Positions 22,405-29,696 of a DNA stretch of 29,696 bases are shown here, one piece after another. The stretch spans positions 6,947 through 36,642 of the forward strand of contig HF989497.1 in the NCBI GenBank assembly GCA_000432175.1, written 5' to 3'. Numbering within the stretch: position 1 is the stretch's first letter; each line of letters opens with the position of its first letter. Made by a program: the position numbers and the translations under genes. A model generated the notes under the pieces. The model was not told the origin of the DNA. It searched no databases and saw nothing but the letters and a program-made list of their open reading frames with translations. The stretch is from Eubacterium sp. CAG:786 (lineage in GTDB: Bacteria; Bacillota; Clostridia; Oscillospirales; Ruminococcaceae).

Positions 22405-24033
22405 TTAGTACGCTTTCGCCTGGGTGAAATCCACCGTTTTGTTGAACGGGTTATAGCTTATATCGGCGAAATCCTTGTTGATGTAAAAATATTCGTTTTT
22501 GTAGTACAGTGGAATGAATATCGCGTCGTCGATGACTGCCTGCTCCGCCTGTTTGTAGAGGTCGGCGCTGGACTGCAGGTCCGCTGCGCGCTGCGCGGAA
22601 TTCACCAGCTGCGTGACGTTGGAATTCGAGTACCCCGAATAGTTACCGGTGCCGTCCCTGGTGAAGCACTGCAGATACGCCGCGGGACTGTTGGTGCTGC
22701 CGGAAAGGTCCTGCACGGCTATCTCAAAGTCGCCGGAAGAAAGGCGCGCATTGTAATCGGATTCGCTGAGAGTTTCCACCACGCAGTAGAAGCCAAATTC
22801 CCGCTGCCATTCCTGCATGATGAGCGATATCATTGAAGCGGCAGCGTCGTCCTGCTTCATGATTATCCTTGCGCCGGAAAGCAGGTCGCGGTCGAGGAAG
22901 TCTGCCACGCGGGAATAGTACTGCTGCGACTTTTCAGCGCTGTATTCCGGCGTGAGCTTTTCGCCTGCGTAGTCGCGGTAGCTTTCGTCAAGCAGGGTGA
23001 CTTCCCCGGGGACTATCGCGTAAGCCACGGAATGGTCGGCGACGGTCCGGGAAAGCTTTTCGCGGTCCACCAGCGAAGCGAGCGCCTGCCGGAAGCCAGC
23101 CGCGCGGAACAGCCCGTAATCCTTGTTGAAAAGCAGCCCGACGGTTATCGCGTCGTATTCCTGCACGGTGTACTTGTCGCCCTTGATAAGCCCGCGCTGG
23201 TCCTCTGTCACTGCGATGCAGCTGATAACATTTGACACGAAGTCGTCAACGAAATCCTCGTCGCCCTCGATGAAGAAGTTAAGACCCGACGGGTAGACCT
23301 TGTTCACCTCGTTGTTCTTTGCATGACGGCGCAGTATCAGGTGATTGTTGTCGGTGATCGTGTACGGGTCGTAATCCCAGCTGCGCAGATAGAATGCGCC
23401 GTTTGACGGCGTGGTATTCCCCGAAAGCCCGTAACGTCCCTGGGAAGCGGTGAAATATTCCTCGTTGCAGGGCATTGCGGGGGCTTCCGTCAGCAGGGTA
23501 GGGAAGCGCGGGTCGGGGTATTCCAGCGTTATGGTCAGTTCAAAATCGCCGGTGGCAGCCACGCCGAGTTTCGACATATCGGTTATCGCGCCGGAATTTA
23601 TCCCGCGGGAATTCTTTATGCAGAAATACTCGGAAGCCCGGGGCGCGCGGGTGCCCGGGTCGAACAGCCGCTGAAATCCGAATACGAAATCCTGAGCGGT
23701 GCACACGGCGTCAAAGCCGTTCACGTCCGTCCAGTAGTAATTGCTGCTCAGCTTGAAGCTGTATGTAAGCCCGTCGTCGCTGACGATGTAATCCTCCGCA
23801 ACGCCGGAGCTGAGGCTTCCGTCGGGCTGTACGCGCAGAAGCCCGGTGTAAAGGCTCGCGATGATGAGCGTGGAGGCGTCGTCCTCCGCAGTCTGCGGGT
23901 CAAGGCTGCCGGGATTGTACGCGATGTCGTATTTTATAACTCCGTCGCTGCCGTCCTTTTCGAAGCAGCCGGTCATCGATATTATAAAGCAGCAGAGAGC
24001 CGCTGCGAGAATTCTTCTGAAATGCCGTTTCAC
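22405..24033 (-). CDS. Oligopeptide ABC transporter substrate-binding lipoprotein, orphan
   Basis: 542-aa extracellular binding protein of the SBP_bac_5 (OppA/DppA) family. The lipoprotein signal has a basic start, a hydrophobic segment (ILAAALCCFIISM) and the lipobox MTGC with the lipidated Cys at 23. The mature protein has the family's SLDPQTAEDDAST ligand-cleft start, GLTYSFKLSSNYYWTDV, APAMPCNEEYF, and ends with FIPLYYKNEYFYI. The start is a GTG at 24033 with AAAGGAA upstream. There is no Opp permease or ATPase next to it; instead it is followed by two radical-SAM-system genes, so it is orphan in context. It may serve a transporter encoded elsewhere or a signalling role. Family sure, ligand unknown. 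Confidence 0.92.
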   Translation of the reverse strand: MKRHFRRILAAALCCFIISMTGCFEKDGSDGVIKYDIAYNPGSLDPQTAEDDASTLIIASLYTGLLRVQPDGSLSSGVAEDYIVSDDGLTYSFKLSSNYYWTDVNGFDAVCTAQDFVFGFQRLFDPGTRAPRASEYFCIKNSRGINSGAITDMSKLGVAATGDFELTITLEYPDPRFPTLLTEAPAMPCNEEYFTASQGRYGLSGNTTPSNGAFYLRSWDYDPYTITDNNHLILRRHAKNNEVNKVYPSGLNFFIEGDEDFVDDFVSNVISCIAVTEDQRGLIKGDKYTVQEYDAITVGLLFNKDYGLFRAAGFRQALASLVDREKLSRTVADHSVAYAIVPGEVTLLDESYRDYAGEKLTPEYSAEKSQQYYSRVADFLDRDLLSGARIIMKQDDAAASMISLIMQEWQREFGFYCVVETLSESDYNARLSSGDFEIAVQDLSGSTNSPAAYLQCFTRDGTGNYSGYSNSNVTQLVNSAQRAADLQSSADLYKQAEQAVIDDAIFIPLYYKNEYFYINKDFADISYNPFNKTVDFTQAKAY

Positions 24034-24067
24034 GGTTAGTTCCTTTCTACAAATGCAGTCATACTTA

Positions 24068-24096
24068 ATTATAGCATTAACCGCGGATTAATTCAA
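24068..24096 (-). promoter_or_regulatory. Promoter of the oppA-like / radical SAM operon
   Basis: Minus strand TTGAAT (24096-24091), 17 bp, TATAAT (24073-24068), about 30 bp before the GTG start. Confidence 0.82.
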
Positions 24097-24145
24097 CCGA
24101 TTTCGGCATTTTTTATTATTACAGTTTTGTAATAAATTGAGCATT

Positions 24146-24652
24146 TCACAGGGCGTCATAAACCACCGTCGTTCCGGTTTTCAGGCTTTCCTGTACGTTT
24201 ATCAGGCGCTGGTTGGAGCTTCCGCGGTACTGCAGCGAGAGCGAGCGCTTTGAAATATCGAATTTTCCGTCAACGAGGACGTCAGCGATACTCAGCAGCT
24301 TTCCGACGGATTCCTCGCGCTGCGCCTTTGCGAGAAGCTCTTCAAAAGTCCAGCCGCTGTAGCACATCAGGTGCTTTCCGGCAGATTTGAAGCGGCTGCC
24401 CAGTTCATACAGCGCTTCAGCCTGGCAGAATGGCTCCCCGCCAGAGAATGTCACCCCGCTGCACAGCGGATTTTCCATGCACTGTTCAAACAGCGCGTCG
24501 GTGGTCGTTACCTTTCCACCGGTGAAGTCGTGGGTTTCGGGATTGTGGCAGCCGTCGCAGTGGTGCGGGCAGCCCTGGGTGAATACCACAAAACGCAGCC
24601 CCGGACCGTCAACGATGGAGTCCTCGACTGTGCCTGCAATTCTTATTTCCAT
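24146..24652 (-). CDS. nrdG: Anaerobic ribonucleotide reductase activase NrdG
   Basis: Radical SAM enzyme that creates the glycyl radical on NrdD. The 168-aa protein has the activase cluster motif TQGCPHHCDGCHNPETHDF (CxxxCxxC) and the GGE motif in GVTFSGGEPFCQAEALYELG, with a C-terminal half typical of NrdG (VDGKFDISKRSLSLQYRGSS). I start it at the ATG at 24652, which has AAAGGA eight bases upstream; a GTG five codons earlier is inside that site. It lies 67 bp downstream of nrdD, behind a terminator-like hairpin. The gene is complete and matches family length. Confidence 0.95.
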   Translation of the reverse strand: MEIRIAGTVEDSIVDGPGLRFVVFTQGCPHHCDGCHNPETHDFTGGKVTTTDALFEQCMENPLCSGVTFSGGEPFCQAEALYELGSRFKSAGKHLMCYSGWTFEELLAKAQREESVGKLLSIADVLVDGKFDISKRSLSLQYRGSSNQRLINVQESLKTGTTVVYDAL

Positions 24653-24667
24653 GATGCTTCCTTTCAC

Positions 24668-24702
24668 AAAAAGCTGTGCGGAGTGTTTTCACCCCGCACA
24701 GC
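24668..24702 (-). terminator. Terminator-like hairpin between nrdD and nrdG
   Basis: On the minus strand a 13-bp stem (24702-24690 with 24685-24673, starting GCTGTGCGG, loop AAAA) is followed by TTTTTGTG. It lies right after the nrdD stop and 16 bases before the nrdG ATG. It probably lets only part of the transcription through, lowering nrdG relative to nrdD, and also protects the nrdD mRNA 3' end. Confidence 0.85.
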
Positions 24703-24719
24703 AGATGGTTTGGTATGGG

Positions 24720-27053
24720 TTATTCTTCGGTGGTACCGTGCTTTACGCGGTCGGCTTCTTCTGCGCGCTTGGCGTTGTTGAAGCGGTCCAGGGTTCCTAC
24801 GAGATAGCCGGTGATGCGGCGGATACGCTCAAATGCGATCTCTTCTTCCTTGCGGTGGCAGCAGGGGCACTCGTCGTCGATTATTCCGGTGTAGCCGCAG
24901 CTGGGGTCGCGGTCTATCGGGTGATTTATCGCGCCGTAGCCGATGCCCTGTTCTTTCATGCAGCGTACTATCTGCTCGAATGCGTCGAGGTTCTTCAGCG
25001 GGTCGCCGTCAAGCTCGATATAGCTGATGTGACCGCCGTTGGTGAGCGCGTGATAGGGCGCTTCCAGCTTTATCTTGCGGTATGCGCTGATGTTGTAATA
25101 TACCGGAATGTGGAAAGAGTTGGTGTAGTAATCGCGGTCGGTGACACCGGGTATCTCACCGTACTTCTTCTTGTCAATGCGGACAAATCTGCCGGAAAGT
25201 CCCTCGGCAGGGGTAGCAAGCAGGCTGAAATTAAGGTGAGTCTTTTCGCTTTCGTCGTCCATGCGCTTTCTCATGCGGGTGATGATGTCAAGACCGAGTT
25301 TCTGCGCTTCTGGGGATTCACCGTGATGCACGCCGATGAGCGCTTTCAGGCATTCTGCCAGACCGATGAAGCCCATAGAAAGAGTGCCGTGCTTGAGAAT
25401 TTCGGCGATGCTGTCGTTCTCGGAAAGCTTCTCGGAATCTATCCACACGCCCTGACCCATCAGGAACGGGAAGTTCCTTACATGCTTGCGGCACTGTATC
25501 TTGAAGCGGAACACCAGCTGGTCCACAACCAGGTCCATCATATCGTCCAGGGAAGCGTAGAACTTGTCCAGGTCGCCGTGCGCCTCGATAGCAAGACGGG
25601 GCAGGTTGATGGTCGTGAAGCTGAGGTTGCCCCTGCCGGTGACGATCTCGCGGGTCGGGTCGTAAACATTGCCGATAACTCTCGTGCGGCAGCCCATGTA
25701 AGCGGCCTCGGTGTGGTAATCTCCGGGCTTGTAGTACTGCAGATTGAACGGCGCGTCGATGAACGAGAAGTTCGGGAACATGCGCTTTGCAGAAACGCGG
25801 ATAGCCAGCTTGAACAGGTCGTAGTTGGGATCCTCGGGGTTGTAGTTTATGCCTTCCTTGACCTTGAAAATGTGTATCGGGAATATCGGCGTCTCACCGT
25901 TGCCGAGACCGTGTTCCTCGGCGAGCATGACGTTCTTGATGACCATTCTGCCCTCGGGGGAGGTGTCGGTTCCGTAGTTTATCGAGGAGAACGGGTTCTG
26001 CGCGCCGGCTCTGGAATTCATCGTGTTGAGGTTGTGGATAAGCGCTTCCATCGCCTGGTAGGTCGCACGGTCGGTTTCGGCTTCCGCGAGCTTTTCGGCT
26101 CTATCCTGCAGGTGGGAGAAGTTCTCGCCGTACTTTCCGGCTATCTTTTCCCATTCCTTGGATTTGTAGTCGTCGTTGTTCTGCAGTCTGGGGCGGAGAC
26201 CGGTTTCATCGGATATCTCAGCGGCGACCTTTTTCATTTCCTCAAGAATATCGGTGAAATCGTCGATGCCCAGTGAGAAAGAAACAGCCTTTGCGAGGTT
26301 GTTCGTGTAAAGTCTGCGGAAGGTCTTTTTAACGCCCTCCGCCATCGCGTAGTCGAAATTCGGCACCGACTGACCGCCGTGCTGGTCGTTCTGGTTGGAC
26401 TGAATAGCGATGCACGCAAGCGCTGCGTAGCTGGAAATATCATTCGGTTCGCGCAGATAGCCGTGTCCGGTGGAAAATCCTCCGTGGAACAGCTTCAGCA
26501 GGTCTATCTGGCAGCAGGTGGTCGTCAGGGTCAGAAAGTCCAGGTCGTGGATATGGATATCGCCGTTGATGTGCGCATGAGAGTGTCTCGGGTCGAGGAC
26601 GTACATCTCGTTGAACTGCTTTGCACCCTCGCTGCCGTATTTCAGCATGGTTCCCATTGCGGTGTCGCCGTCAATATTGGCGTTTTCGCGCTTGATATCG
26701 CAGTCGGAAGCGGATTTGAACGTCAGATCCTCATATATCTTCATCAGGGTGGAGTCCATCTCGCGTGCCCTGGTGCGGTCTGCGCGGTAGAGGATATACG
26801 CCTTTGCAGTCTTGGCATGTCCCTCTTCGACCAGAACTTTCTCTACCATATCCTGTACTTCTTCTACGGACGGGTTGCGCCCGATTATCTCTTCTGAAAG
26901 GCGCTGGCATACTTTGTCAGAGAGCATCATCGCCTCGCTGTAGTCGTTGCCGCCGACGGTCTGCGCTGCCTTGAAAATAGCATTCGCGATCTTCTCTATA
27001 TTGAACGGTACCTGCCTTCCGTCGCGTTTTTTGATCATCGTTATCATTGCCAT
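24720..27053 (-). CDS. nrdD: Anaerobic (class III) ribonucleoside-triphosphate reductase NrdD
   Basis: Oxygen-sensitive enzyme that reduces ribonucleoside triphosphates to dNTPs under anaerobiosis. 777 aa. The ATP-cone (about residues 5-95) starts with MIKKRDGRQVPFNIEKIANA, followed by the glycyl-radical barrel (HIHDLDFLTLTTTCCQIDLL). The C-terminus has the zinc/Cys region SCGYTGIIDDECPCC and the glycyl-radical loop RITGYLVG with Gly749. The first Zn knuckle reads DPSC, with no Cys two residues before. The start at 27053 is the ATG with AAGAGGAAG upstream that begins the ATP-cone directly; a longer frame extending to 27368 lacks a site. A consensus promoter and a NrdR-like box precede it. The activase nrdG follows. 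Confidence 0.96.
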   Translation of the reverse strand: MAMITMIKKRDGRQVPFNIEKIANAIFKAAQTVGGNDYSEAMMLSDKVCQRLSEEIIGRNPSVEEVQDMVEKVLVEEGHAKTAKAYILYRADRTRAREMDSTLMKIYEDLTFKSASDCDIKRENANIDGDTAMGTMLKYGSEGAKQFNEMYVLDPRHSHAHINGDIHIHDLDFLTLTTTCCQIDLLKLFHGGFSTGHGYLREPNDISSYAALACIAIQSNQNDQHGGQSVPNFDYAMAEGVKKTFRRLYTNNLAKAVSFSLGIDDFTDILEEMKKVAAEISDETGLRPRLQNNDDYKSKEWEKIAGKYGENFSHLQDRAEKLAEAETDRATYQAMEALIHNLNTMNSRAGAQNPFSSINYGTDTSPEGRMVIKNVMLAEEHGLGNGETPIFPIHIFKVKEGINYNPEDPNYDLFKLAIRVSAKRMFPNFSFIDAPFNLQYYKPGDYHTEAAYMGCRTRVIGNVYDPTREIVTGRGNLSFTTINLPRLAIEAHGDLDKFYASLDDMMDLVVDQLVFRFKIQCRKHVRNFPFLMGQGVWIDSEKLSENDSIAEILKHGTLSMGFIGLAECLKALIGVHHGESPEAQKLGLDIITRMRKRMDDESEKTHLNFSLLATPAEGLSGRFVRIDKKKYGEIPGVTDRDYYTNSFHIPVYYNISAYRKIKLEAPYHALTNGGHISYIELDGDPLKNLDAFEQIVRCMKEQGIGYGAINHPIDRDPSCGYTGIIDDECPCCHRKEEEIAFERIRRITGYLVGTLDRFNNAKRAEEADRVKHGTTEE

Positions 27054-27090
27054 GTCTGAACTTCCTCTTTCTTTTAAATGAAATAAAATA

Positions 27091-27106
27091 ACACAATATC
27101 TTGTAT
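27091..27106. promoter_or_regulatory. Candidate NrdR box upstream of nrdD
   Basis: ACACAATATCTTGTAT matches the NrdR consensus (acaCwATATnTwGTgt) at nearly every position and lies about 15-30 bases downstream of the expected start point. NrdR represses ribonucleotide reductase genes when dATP is abundant. A usual second box one and a half helical turns away would overlap the -10 (27121-27136), but there the match is poor. Confidence 0.65.
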
Positions 27107-27125
27107 AAAAAACATCGATATATCT

Positions 27126-27154
27126 ATTATATAGGCATATGAGATATTTGTCAA
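27126..27154 (-). promoter_or_regulatory. Consensus promoter of nrdD
   Basis: Minus strand TTGACA (27154-27149), 17 bp, TATAAT (27131-27126): perfect. The leader is about 65 nt and contains the NrdR-like box. From 27155 to 27327 I see no gene; it holds only a 7-bp inverted repeat (27183-27189 with 27254-27260). Confidence 0.9.
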
Positions 27155-27327
27155 GGCATAATGGAATTAAGAAATGCACAAAATACCCGGTTGAATTTCG
27201 TGGATTATCACAAAAACATGAACATCGAAAAGCAACACGGCGTTGCAGAAAAACGGGTATCCGGCAGTGCTCTGCGACCTTAGAGAATAATACACAAAAT
27301 GTGCAAATCGGGACAAGTGTTGCGCGT

Positions 27328-27356
27328 TTGACGAAATACCATATCTGTGTTATAAT
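27328..27356 (+). promoter_or_regulatory. Promoter upstream of the ytqA-like gene
   Basis: TTGACG (27328-27333), 17 bp, TATAAT (27351-27356). Transcription would start near 27363 and run through the 184-bp inverted-repeat element before the gene, about 210 nt downstream. Confidence 0.8.
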
Positions 27357-27370
27357 CAATGTTATCATTC

Positions 27371-27554
27371 GGTAACCTCTAAAAACCGGGACACGAGCAG
27401 ATTTTGTACATGACTTATATCAGATGCTAGGCGTCAAACCGCAGCGTTTTCGCGAAGCGATAATGCGTATACTTGATGTATTTCAAGGTTTGGTAACGCA
27501 ACAGATGATATAAGTCATAGAAATCTGCCGTGAAGGAGGTTTTTAGAGGTGACC
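27371..27554. repeat. 184-bp inverted-repeat element (MITE-like or structured leader)
   Basis: The ends are 17-bp inverted repeats with one mismatch (27371-27387 with 27538-27554, left end starting GGTAACCTCT). Inside, further matched arms follow: CACG/CGTG, GCAGATTT/AAATCTGC (27397-27404 with 27521-27528), a perfect 13-bp arm (27410-27422 with 27506-27518), and GCGT-CAAACC with GGTTTG-ACGC (27431-27440 with 27487-27499). The element is flanked on both sides by ATTC (27367-27370 and 27555-27558), as a target-site duplication would be. It contains no gene. In the transcript it would be an approximately 180-nt hairpin rod. Its right arm overlaps an AAGGAGGT ribosome-site sequence (27533-27540). 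Confidence 0.75.
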
Positions 27555-27575
27555 ATTCAGGCAGGGGGTGCAGAA

Positions 27576-28505
27576 ATGCCGCAGAAATTTCAGTATTCCG
27601 ACGACGGAAGCCGCTACCACACGCTGAAATACCATAATCGCCGCACCTGGGGCAGACCCGTTTTTAAAGCGGTGGTGGACGCCGGTTTCACCTGTCCGAA
27701 TATCGACGGGAAATGCGGTTCCGGAGGGTGTATTTACTGTTCTGGCGGGAGCGGTTATTTCACTGCCCCTGCGCTTTCGGTGCGGGAACAGATAGAGCGT
27801 GAAAGCGCCAGGATACGCGAAAAGCACCCTGAAGCCGGCATTATCGCGTATTTCCAGGCTCACACGAACACTTACGGAAGCCTGGAGCGGCTGCGCGAGG
27901 TTTACAGCCAGGCGCTGGAATGCGACATCTGCGGGATCTCAGCCGCCACCCGCGCGGACTGTATCGACCGTGAACGCGCTGGGTTCCTGGCTTCGCTGGG
28001 GATTCCGGTGACGGTGGAACTCGGGCTGCAGACTGCGCACGACAGCACAGCGGAATTCATAAACCGGGGGCATGATTTCGCAGCGTTTCTGGAGGGGTTC
28101 CGCATTGCGCGGGAATGCGGGCTGCGCGTCTGCGTGCACATCATAAACGGGCTCCCCGGTGAAACGCCCGAAATGATGCTGCAAACCGCTGAAATTCTCG
28201 GAAAACTGCGTCCGGACGGCGTAAAGATACATCTGCTGCATGTTATAGAAAACACTGTTCTCGCGGAACTCTGGCGCTGTGGGGAATACCCCCCGATGGA
28301 AATGCAGGATTATATCGACATAACCGTGAGGCAGCTTGAATTATTCCCACCGGAAACAGTGATAGAACGCCTGACGGGCGACGGCGACAGAAAAACGCTG
28401 CTTGCGCCGCTGTGGAGCCTTGACAAACGCTCTGTATTAGGCGGTATAATGAAGCGGCAGAAGCAGCTTGACAGCGTTCAGGGAATGAAATTCCGGGAGG
28501 TTTGA
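27576..28505 (+). CDS. TIGR01212/YtqA-family radical SAM protein
   Basis: Radical SAM protein of the YtqA family; its relatives resemble the Elp3-type group, but no reaction is established to my knowledge. From the ATG at 27576 it has 309 aa. It shows the family start KFQYSDDGSRYHTLKYHNRR, the VDAGFTCPNIDGKC segment with the atypical Cys spacing of this family, GGCIYCSGG, AYFQAHTNTYG, and VTVELGLQTAHDSTAEFINRG. The ATG at 27576 is preferred for its length match and GGGGGTG five bases upstream. A GTG at 27549 would add nine residues and has AAGGAGG nine bases upstream, but it lies in the arm of the inverted-repeat element. The next gene starts right after its stop (TGAATG), so they form an operon. 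Confidence 0.9.
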   Translation: MPQKFQYSDDGSRYHTLKYHNRRTWGRPVFKAVVDAGFTCPNIDGKCGSGGCIYCSGGSGYFTAPALSVREQIERESARIREKHPEAGIIAYFQAHTNTYGSLERLREVYSQALECDICGISAATRADCIDRERAGFLASLGIPVTVELGLQTAHDSTAEFINRGHDFAAFLEGFRIARECGLRVCVHIINGLPGETPEMMLQTAEILGKLRPDGVKIHLLHVIENTVLAELWRCGEYPPMEMQDYIDITVRQLELFPPETVIERLTGDGDRKTLLAPLWSLDKRSVLGGIMKRQKQLDSVQGMKFREV

Positions 28506-29537
28506 ATGGACATCTGGTCAATGACAAGAGCGGCGCTGGAGGAGTGGTTCCGGCAGCGGGGAGAGAACACCGCAAAGGCTGCGATACTGTATGAGCACCT
28601 GTATCAGCGCGGTCTGCGTGATTTCTCGGAACTGCCGTTTTCGCAGCGCGTAAAGTCAGCGCTGGCTGAGGAATTTTCGATGGAACTTCCGCAGACCGAA
28701 GCTGTCAGCGGAGGAGAGGACGCAGTGAAGATACTGCTGCGGCTGGCTGACGGGGAATTCGTTGAGGCAGTGCTGATGAAGCAGGAATACGGCGGCAGCG
28801 TGTGCGTTTCAACGCAGGTCGGGTGCGCGATGGGGTGCAGATTCTGCCAGAGCGGTCGGCTGAAAAAGCGCCGCAGCCTTTCTTCCGGCGAAATGGTCGC
28901 GCAGGTGATGAAGCTCCGGCAGGAATATTCCGCGGAGATACACAGCGTTACGGTCATGGGCATCGGCGAGCCGTTTGATAATTTCGGCGCGGTGCGGGAT
29001 TTCTGCGATATCATCACGGACTACAAGGGGCTTGCGCTGGGCGAGAAGCACGTCACGGTTTCCACATGCGGCGTCGTGCCGGGGATAAGGCGCTGGTCGG
29101 AGCTTCCGCACCCGTGCAGCCTTGCAGTGAGCCTGCATGCAGCGGACGACGCACTGCGCTCCGAAATAATGCCGATAAACCGGAAGTACCCCGTGGGCGA
29201 GGTGATAGAGGCGGCGCGGGAATTCGCAGAGCGCCACAACCGGCGCGTCACGCTGGAATACGTCATGCTTTCCGGCGTGAACGATACCCCGGAGCAGGCT
29301 GAAAAGCTTGCTGCGCTTGTCGCGGGCAGCCGCAGATTTTACGTGAACATAATCCCGTACAACGGCAACGACAGCGGATTTTCCCGCAGCAGCCACGAGC
29401 GCATAATGGCGTTTTACGACGTGCTGAAAAAGCGCGGGGTCGCAGTCACCATGCGCCGGGAATTCGGAGGGGATATCGCAGCGGCATGCGGGCAGCTGAG
29501 TTCGATGCATTCCTCAGGGTGTGAAAAAAGCAGTTGA
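28506..29537 (+). CDS. RlmN-like 23S rRNA (adenine2503-C2) methyltransferase
   Basis: 343-aa radical SAM methyltransferase of the RlmN/Cfr family. The N-terminal helical domain (about 1-95) precedes the radical-SAM core with CVSTQVGCAMGCRFCQSG (CxxxCxxC) and the TVMGIGEPFDNF GGEP-type motif; VSTCGVVPGI, AVSLHAADDALR and VMLSGVNDTPEQA follow. The C-terminal methylation Cys is in DIAAACGQLS. The cluster motif reads FCQSGRLKKRR, whereas canonical RlmN usually has FCATG followed by a Gly-containing segment, so this is likely a diverged paralog. RlmN modifies A2503 of 23S rRNA and some tRNAs; I infer A2503 C2 methylation but cannot exclude another substrate. GGGAGG overlaps the previous stop. The stop overlaps the tRNA-Leu promoter. 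Confidence 0.87.
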   Translation: MDIWSMTRAALEEWFRQRGENTAKAAILYEHLYQRGLRDFSELPFSQRVKSALAEEFSMELPQTEAVSGGEDAVKILLRLADGEFVEAVLMKQEYGGSVCVSTQVGCAMGCRFCQSGRLKKRRSLSSGEMVAQVMKLRQEYSAEIHSVTVMGIGEPFDNFGAVRDFCDIITDYKGLALGEKHVTVSTCGVVPGIRRWSELPHPCSLAVSLHAADDALRSEIMPINRKYPVGEVIEAAREFAERHNRRVTLEYVMLSGVNDTPEQAEKLAALVAGSRRFYVNIIPYNGNDSGFSRSSHERIMAFYDVLKKRGVAVTMRREFGGDIAAACGQLSSMHSSGCEKSS

Positions 29538-29562
29538 CAAAAGCTGTGGTTTGTGGTACAAT
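29534..29562 (+). promoter_or_regulatory. Promoter of tRNA-Leu
   Basis: TTGACA (29534-29539), 17 bp, TACAAT (29557-29562). The -35 overlaps the rlmN-like stop codon. The short leader holds a 6-bp hairpin (CTCCGG 29573-29578 with CCGGAG 29584-29589) just before the tRNA. Confidence 0.9.
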
Positions 29563-29594
29563 TAATTGTATTCTCCGGTAATCCCGGAGTTTAA

Positions 29595-29681
29595 GCCGGT
29601 ATGTTGGAATTGGCAGACGAGGAGGACTCAAAATCCTTTGGTAGCGATACCGTGCGGGTTCGACCCCCGCTACCGGCACCA
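29595..29681 (+). tRNA. tRNA-Leu, anticodon CAA
   Basis: 87-nt class II tRNA with a long variable arm and CCA encoded: acceptor GCCGGTA/TACCGGC, D arm with GGCAGAC, anticodon arm GAGGA/TCCTT with loop CTCAAAA (CAA), variable arm around TGGTAGCGATACCG, T arm GCGGG/CCCGC with TTCGACC. It reads TTG codons. Only 15 bases of its downstream region (AGATTTTTATT) are in the window. Confidence 0.97.
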
Positions 29682-29696
29682 GATTTTTATTGACCG

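Noticed and set aside
24387..26276. Long open frame (629 aa) on + opposite nrdD/nrdG
   Set aside because: Antisense to two complete genes, without motifs or start site; GC-biased codon shadow.
27161..27283. 40-aa frame in the nrdD-ytqA gap
   Set aside because: Weak ribosome site, no homology recognised, and lies between two divergent promoters.
28420..28450. TTGACA ... TATAAT in the ytqA-like gene
   Set aside because: Spacer is 19 bp and falls in coding sequence; the rlmN-like gene is close-coupled to ytqA already.
1..29696. CRISPR array
   Set aside because: No regularly spaced 24-40-bp repeats or cas genes anywhere; repeats seen are tandem or palindromic.

Overview
The window is a chromosomal segment of a low-to-mid GC anaerobic Firmicute of the class Clostridia, most like a Ruminococcus or other Oscillospiraceae gut/rumen species. 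This rests on gene content and order, not on a database search: smc-ftsY, the rdgB-yhbY-nadD-yqeK-rsfS block, aroQ-pepP-efp followed by a CD1247-like zinc-ribbon protein, the TIGR03960/TIGR03936 radical-SAM pair, and an oxygen-sensitive class III ribonucleotide reductase. Most promoters have a sigma-A-type -35/-10 pair with 17 bp spacing, and Shine-Dalgarno sites are strong.

Region 1 (1-12130, all +) is housekeeping. It holds the 3' part of smc, then ftsY, then a tightly overlapping operon (rdgB, yhbY, nadD, yqeK, rsfS) that may have its own promoter inside the 3' end of ftsY. Next comes rpsU (57 aa) with a perfect-consensus promoter and its own terminator, then yqeG, an endonuclease IV-type TIM-barrel protein and an unrecognised 356-aa protein. 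The aroQ-pepP pair, efp, the CD1247-like protein and hisC close the region.

Region 2 (12131-16997) is accessory. A minus-strand AraC regulator faces away from a compact tail-end phage cassette: tail fibre, two small proteins, holin and an amidase endolysin. The endolysin is broken by a 112-bp tandem duplication. A second endolysin 3' end (a SPOR domain plus a near-identical terminator) sits between tRNA-Ala(CGC) and tRNA-Lys(UUU). No head, packaging or integrase genes are present, so this looks like the scar of one or two prophages beside two tRNA genes. Just beyond tRNA-Lys lies an approximately 610-nt gene-free transcription unit (about 16367-16978) with a strong promoter and terminator, many nested helices, and six copies of an approximately 22-nt hairpin motif. 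I read it as a large structured non-coding RNA; size, host type and tRNA/prophage setting fit ROOL, but the family is not proven.

Region 3 (16998-24140) has the NAD(P)H-hydrate repair enzyme and a small lipoprotein on +. On - there are two small membrane proteins and a three-gene run: an orphan oligopeptide-binding lipoprotein, a TIGR03960 radical-SAM protein and a TIGR03936 protein.

Region 4 (24141-29696) has nrdD-nrdG on -, with a consensus promoter, a NrdR-box-like operator and a terminator-like hairpin between the two genes. On + there is a YtqA/TIGR01212 radical-SAM protein, an RlmN-like methyltransferase and tRNA-Leu(CAA). Between the nrdD and ytqA promoters and their genes lies a 184-bp imperfect inverted-repeat element flanked by ATTC, either a small mobile (MITE-like) insertion or a structured leader.
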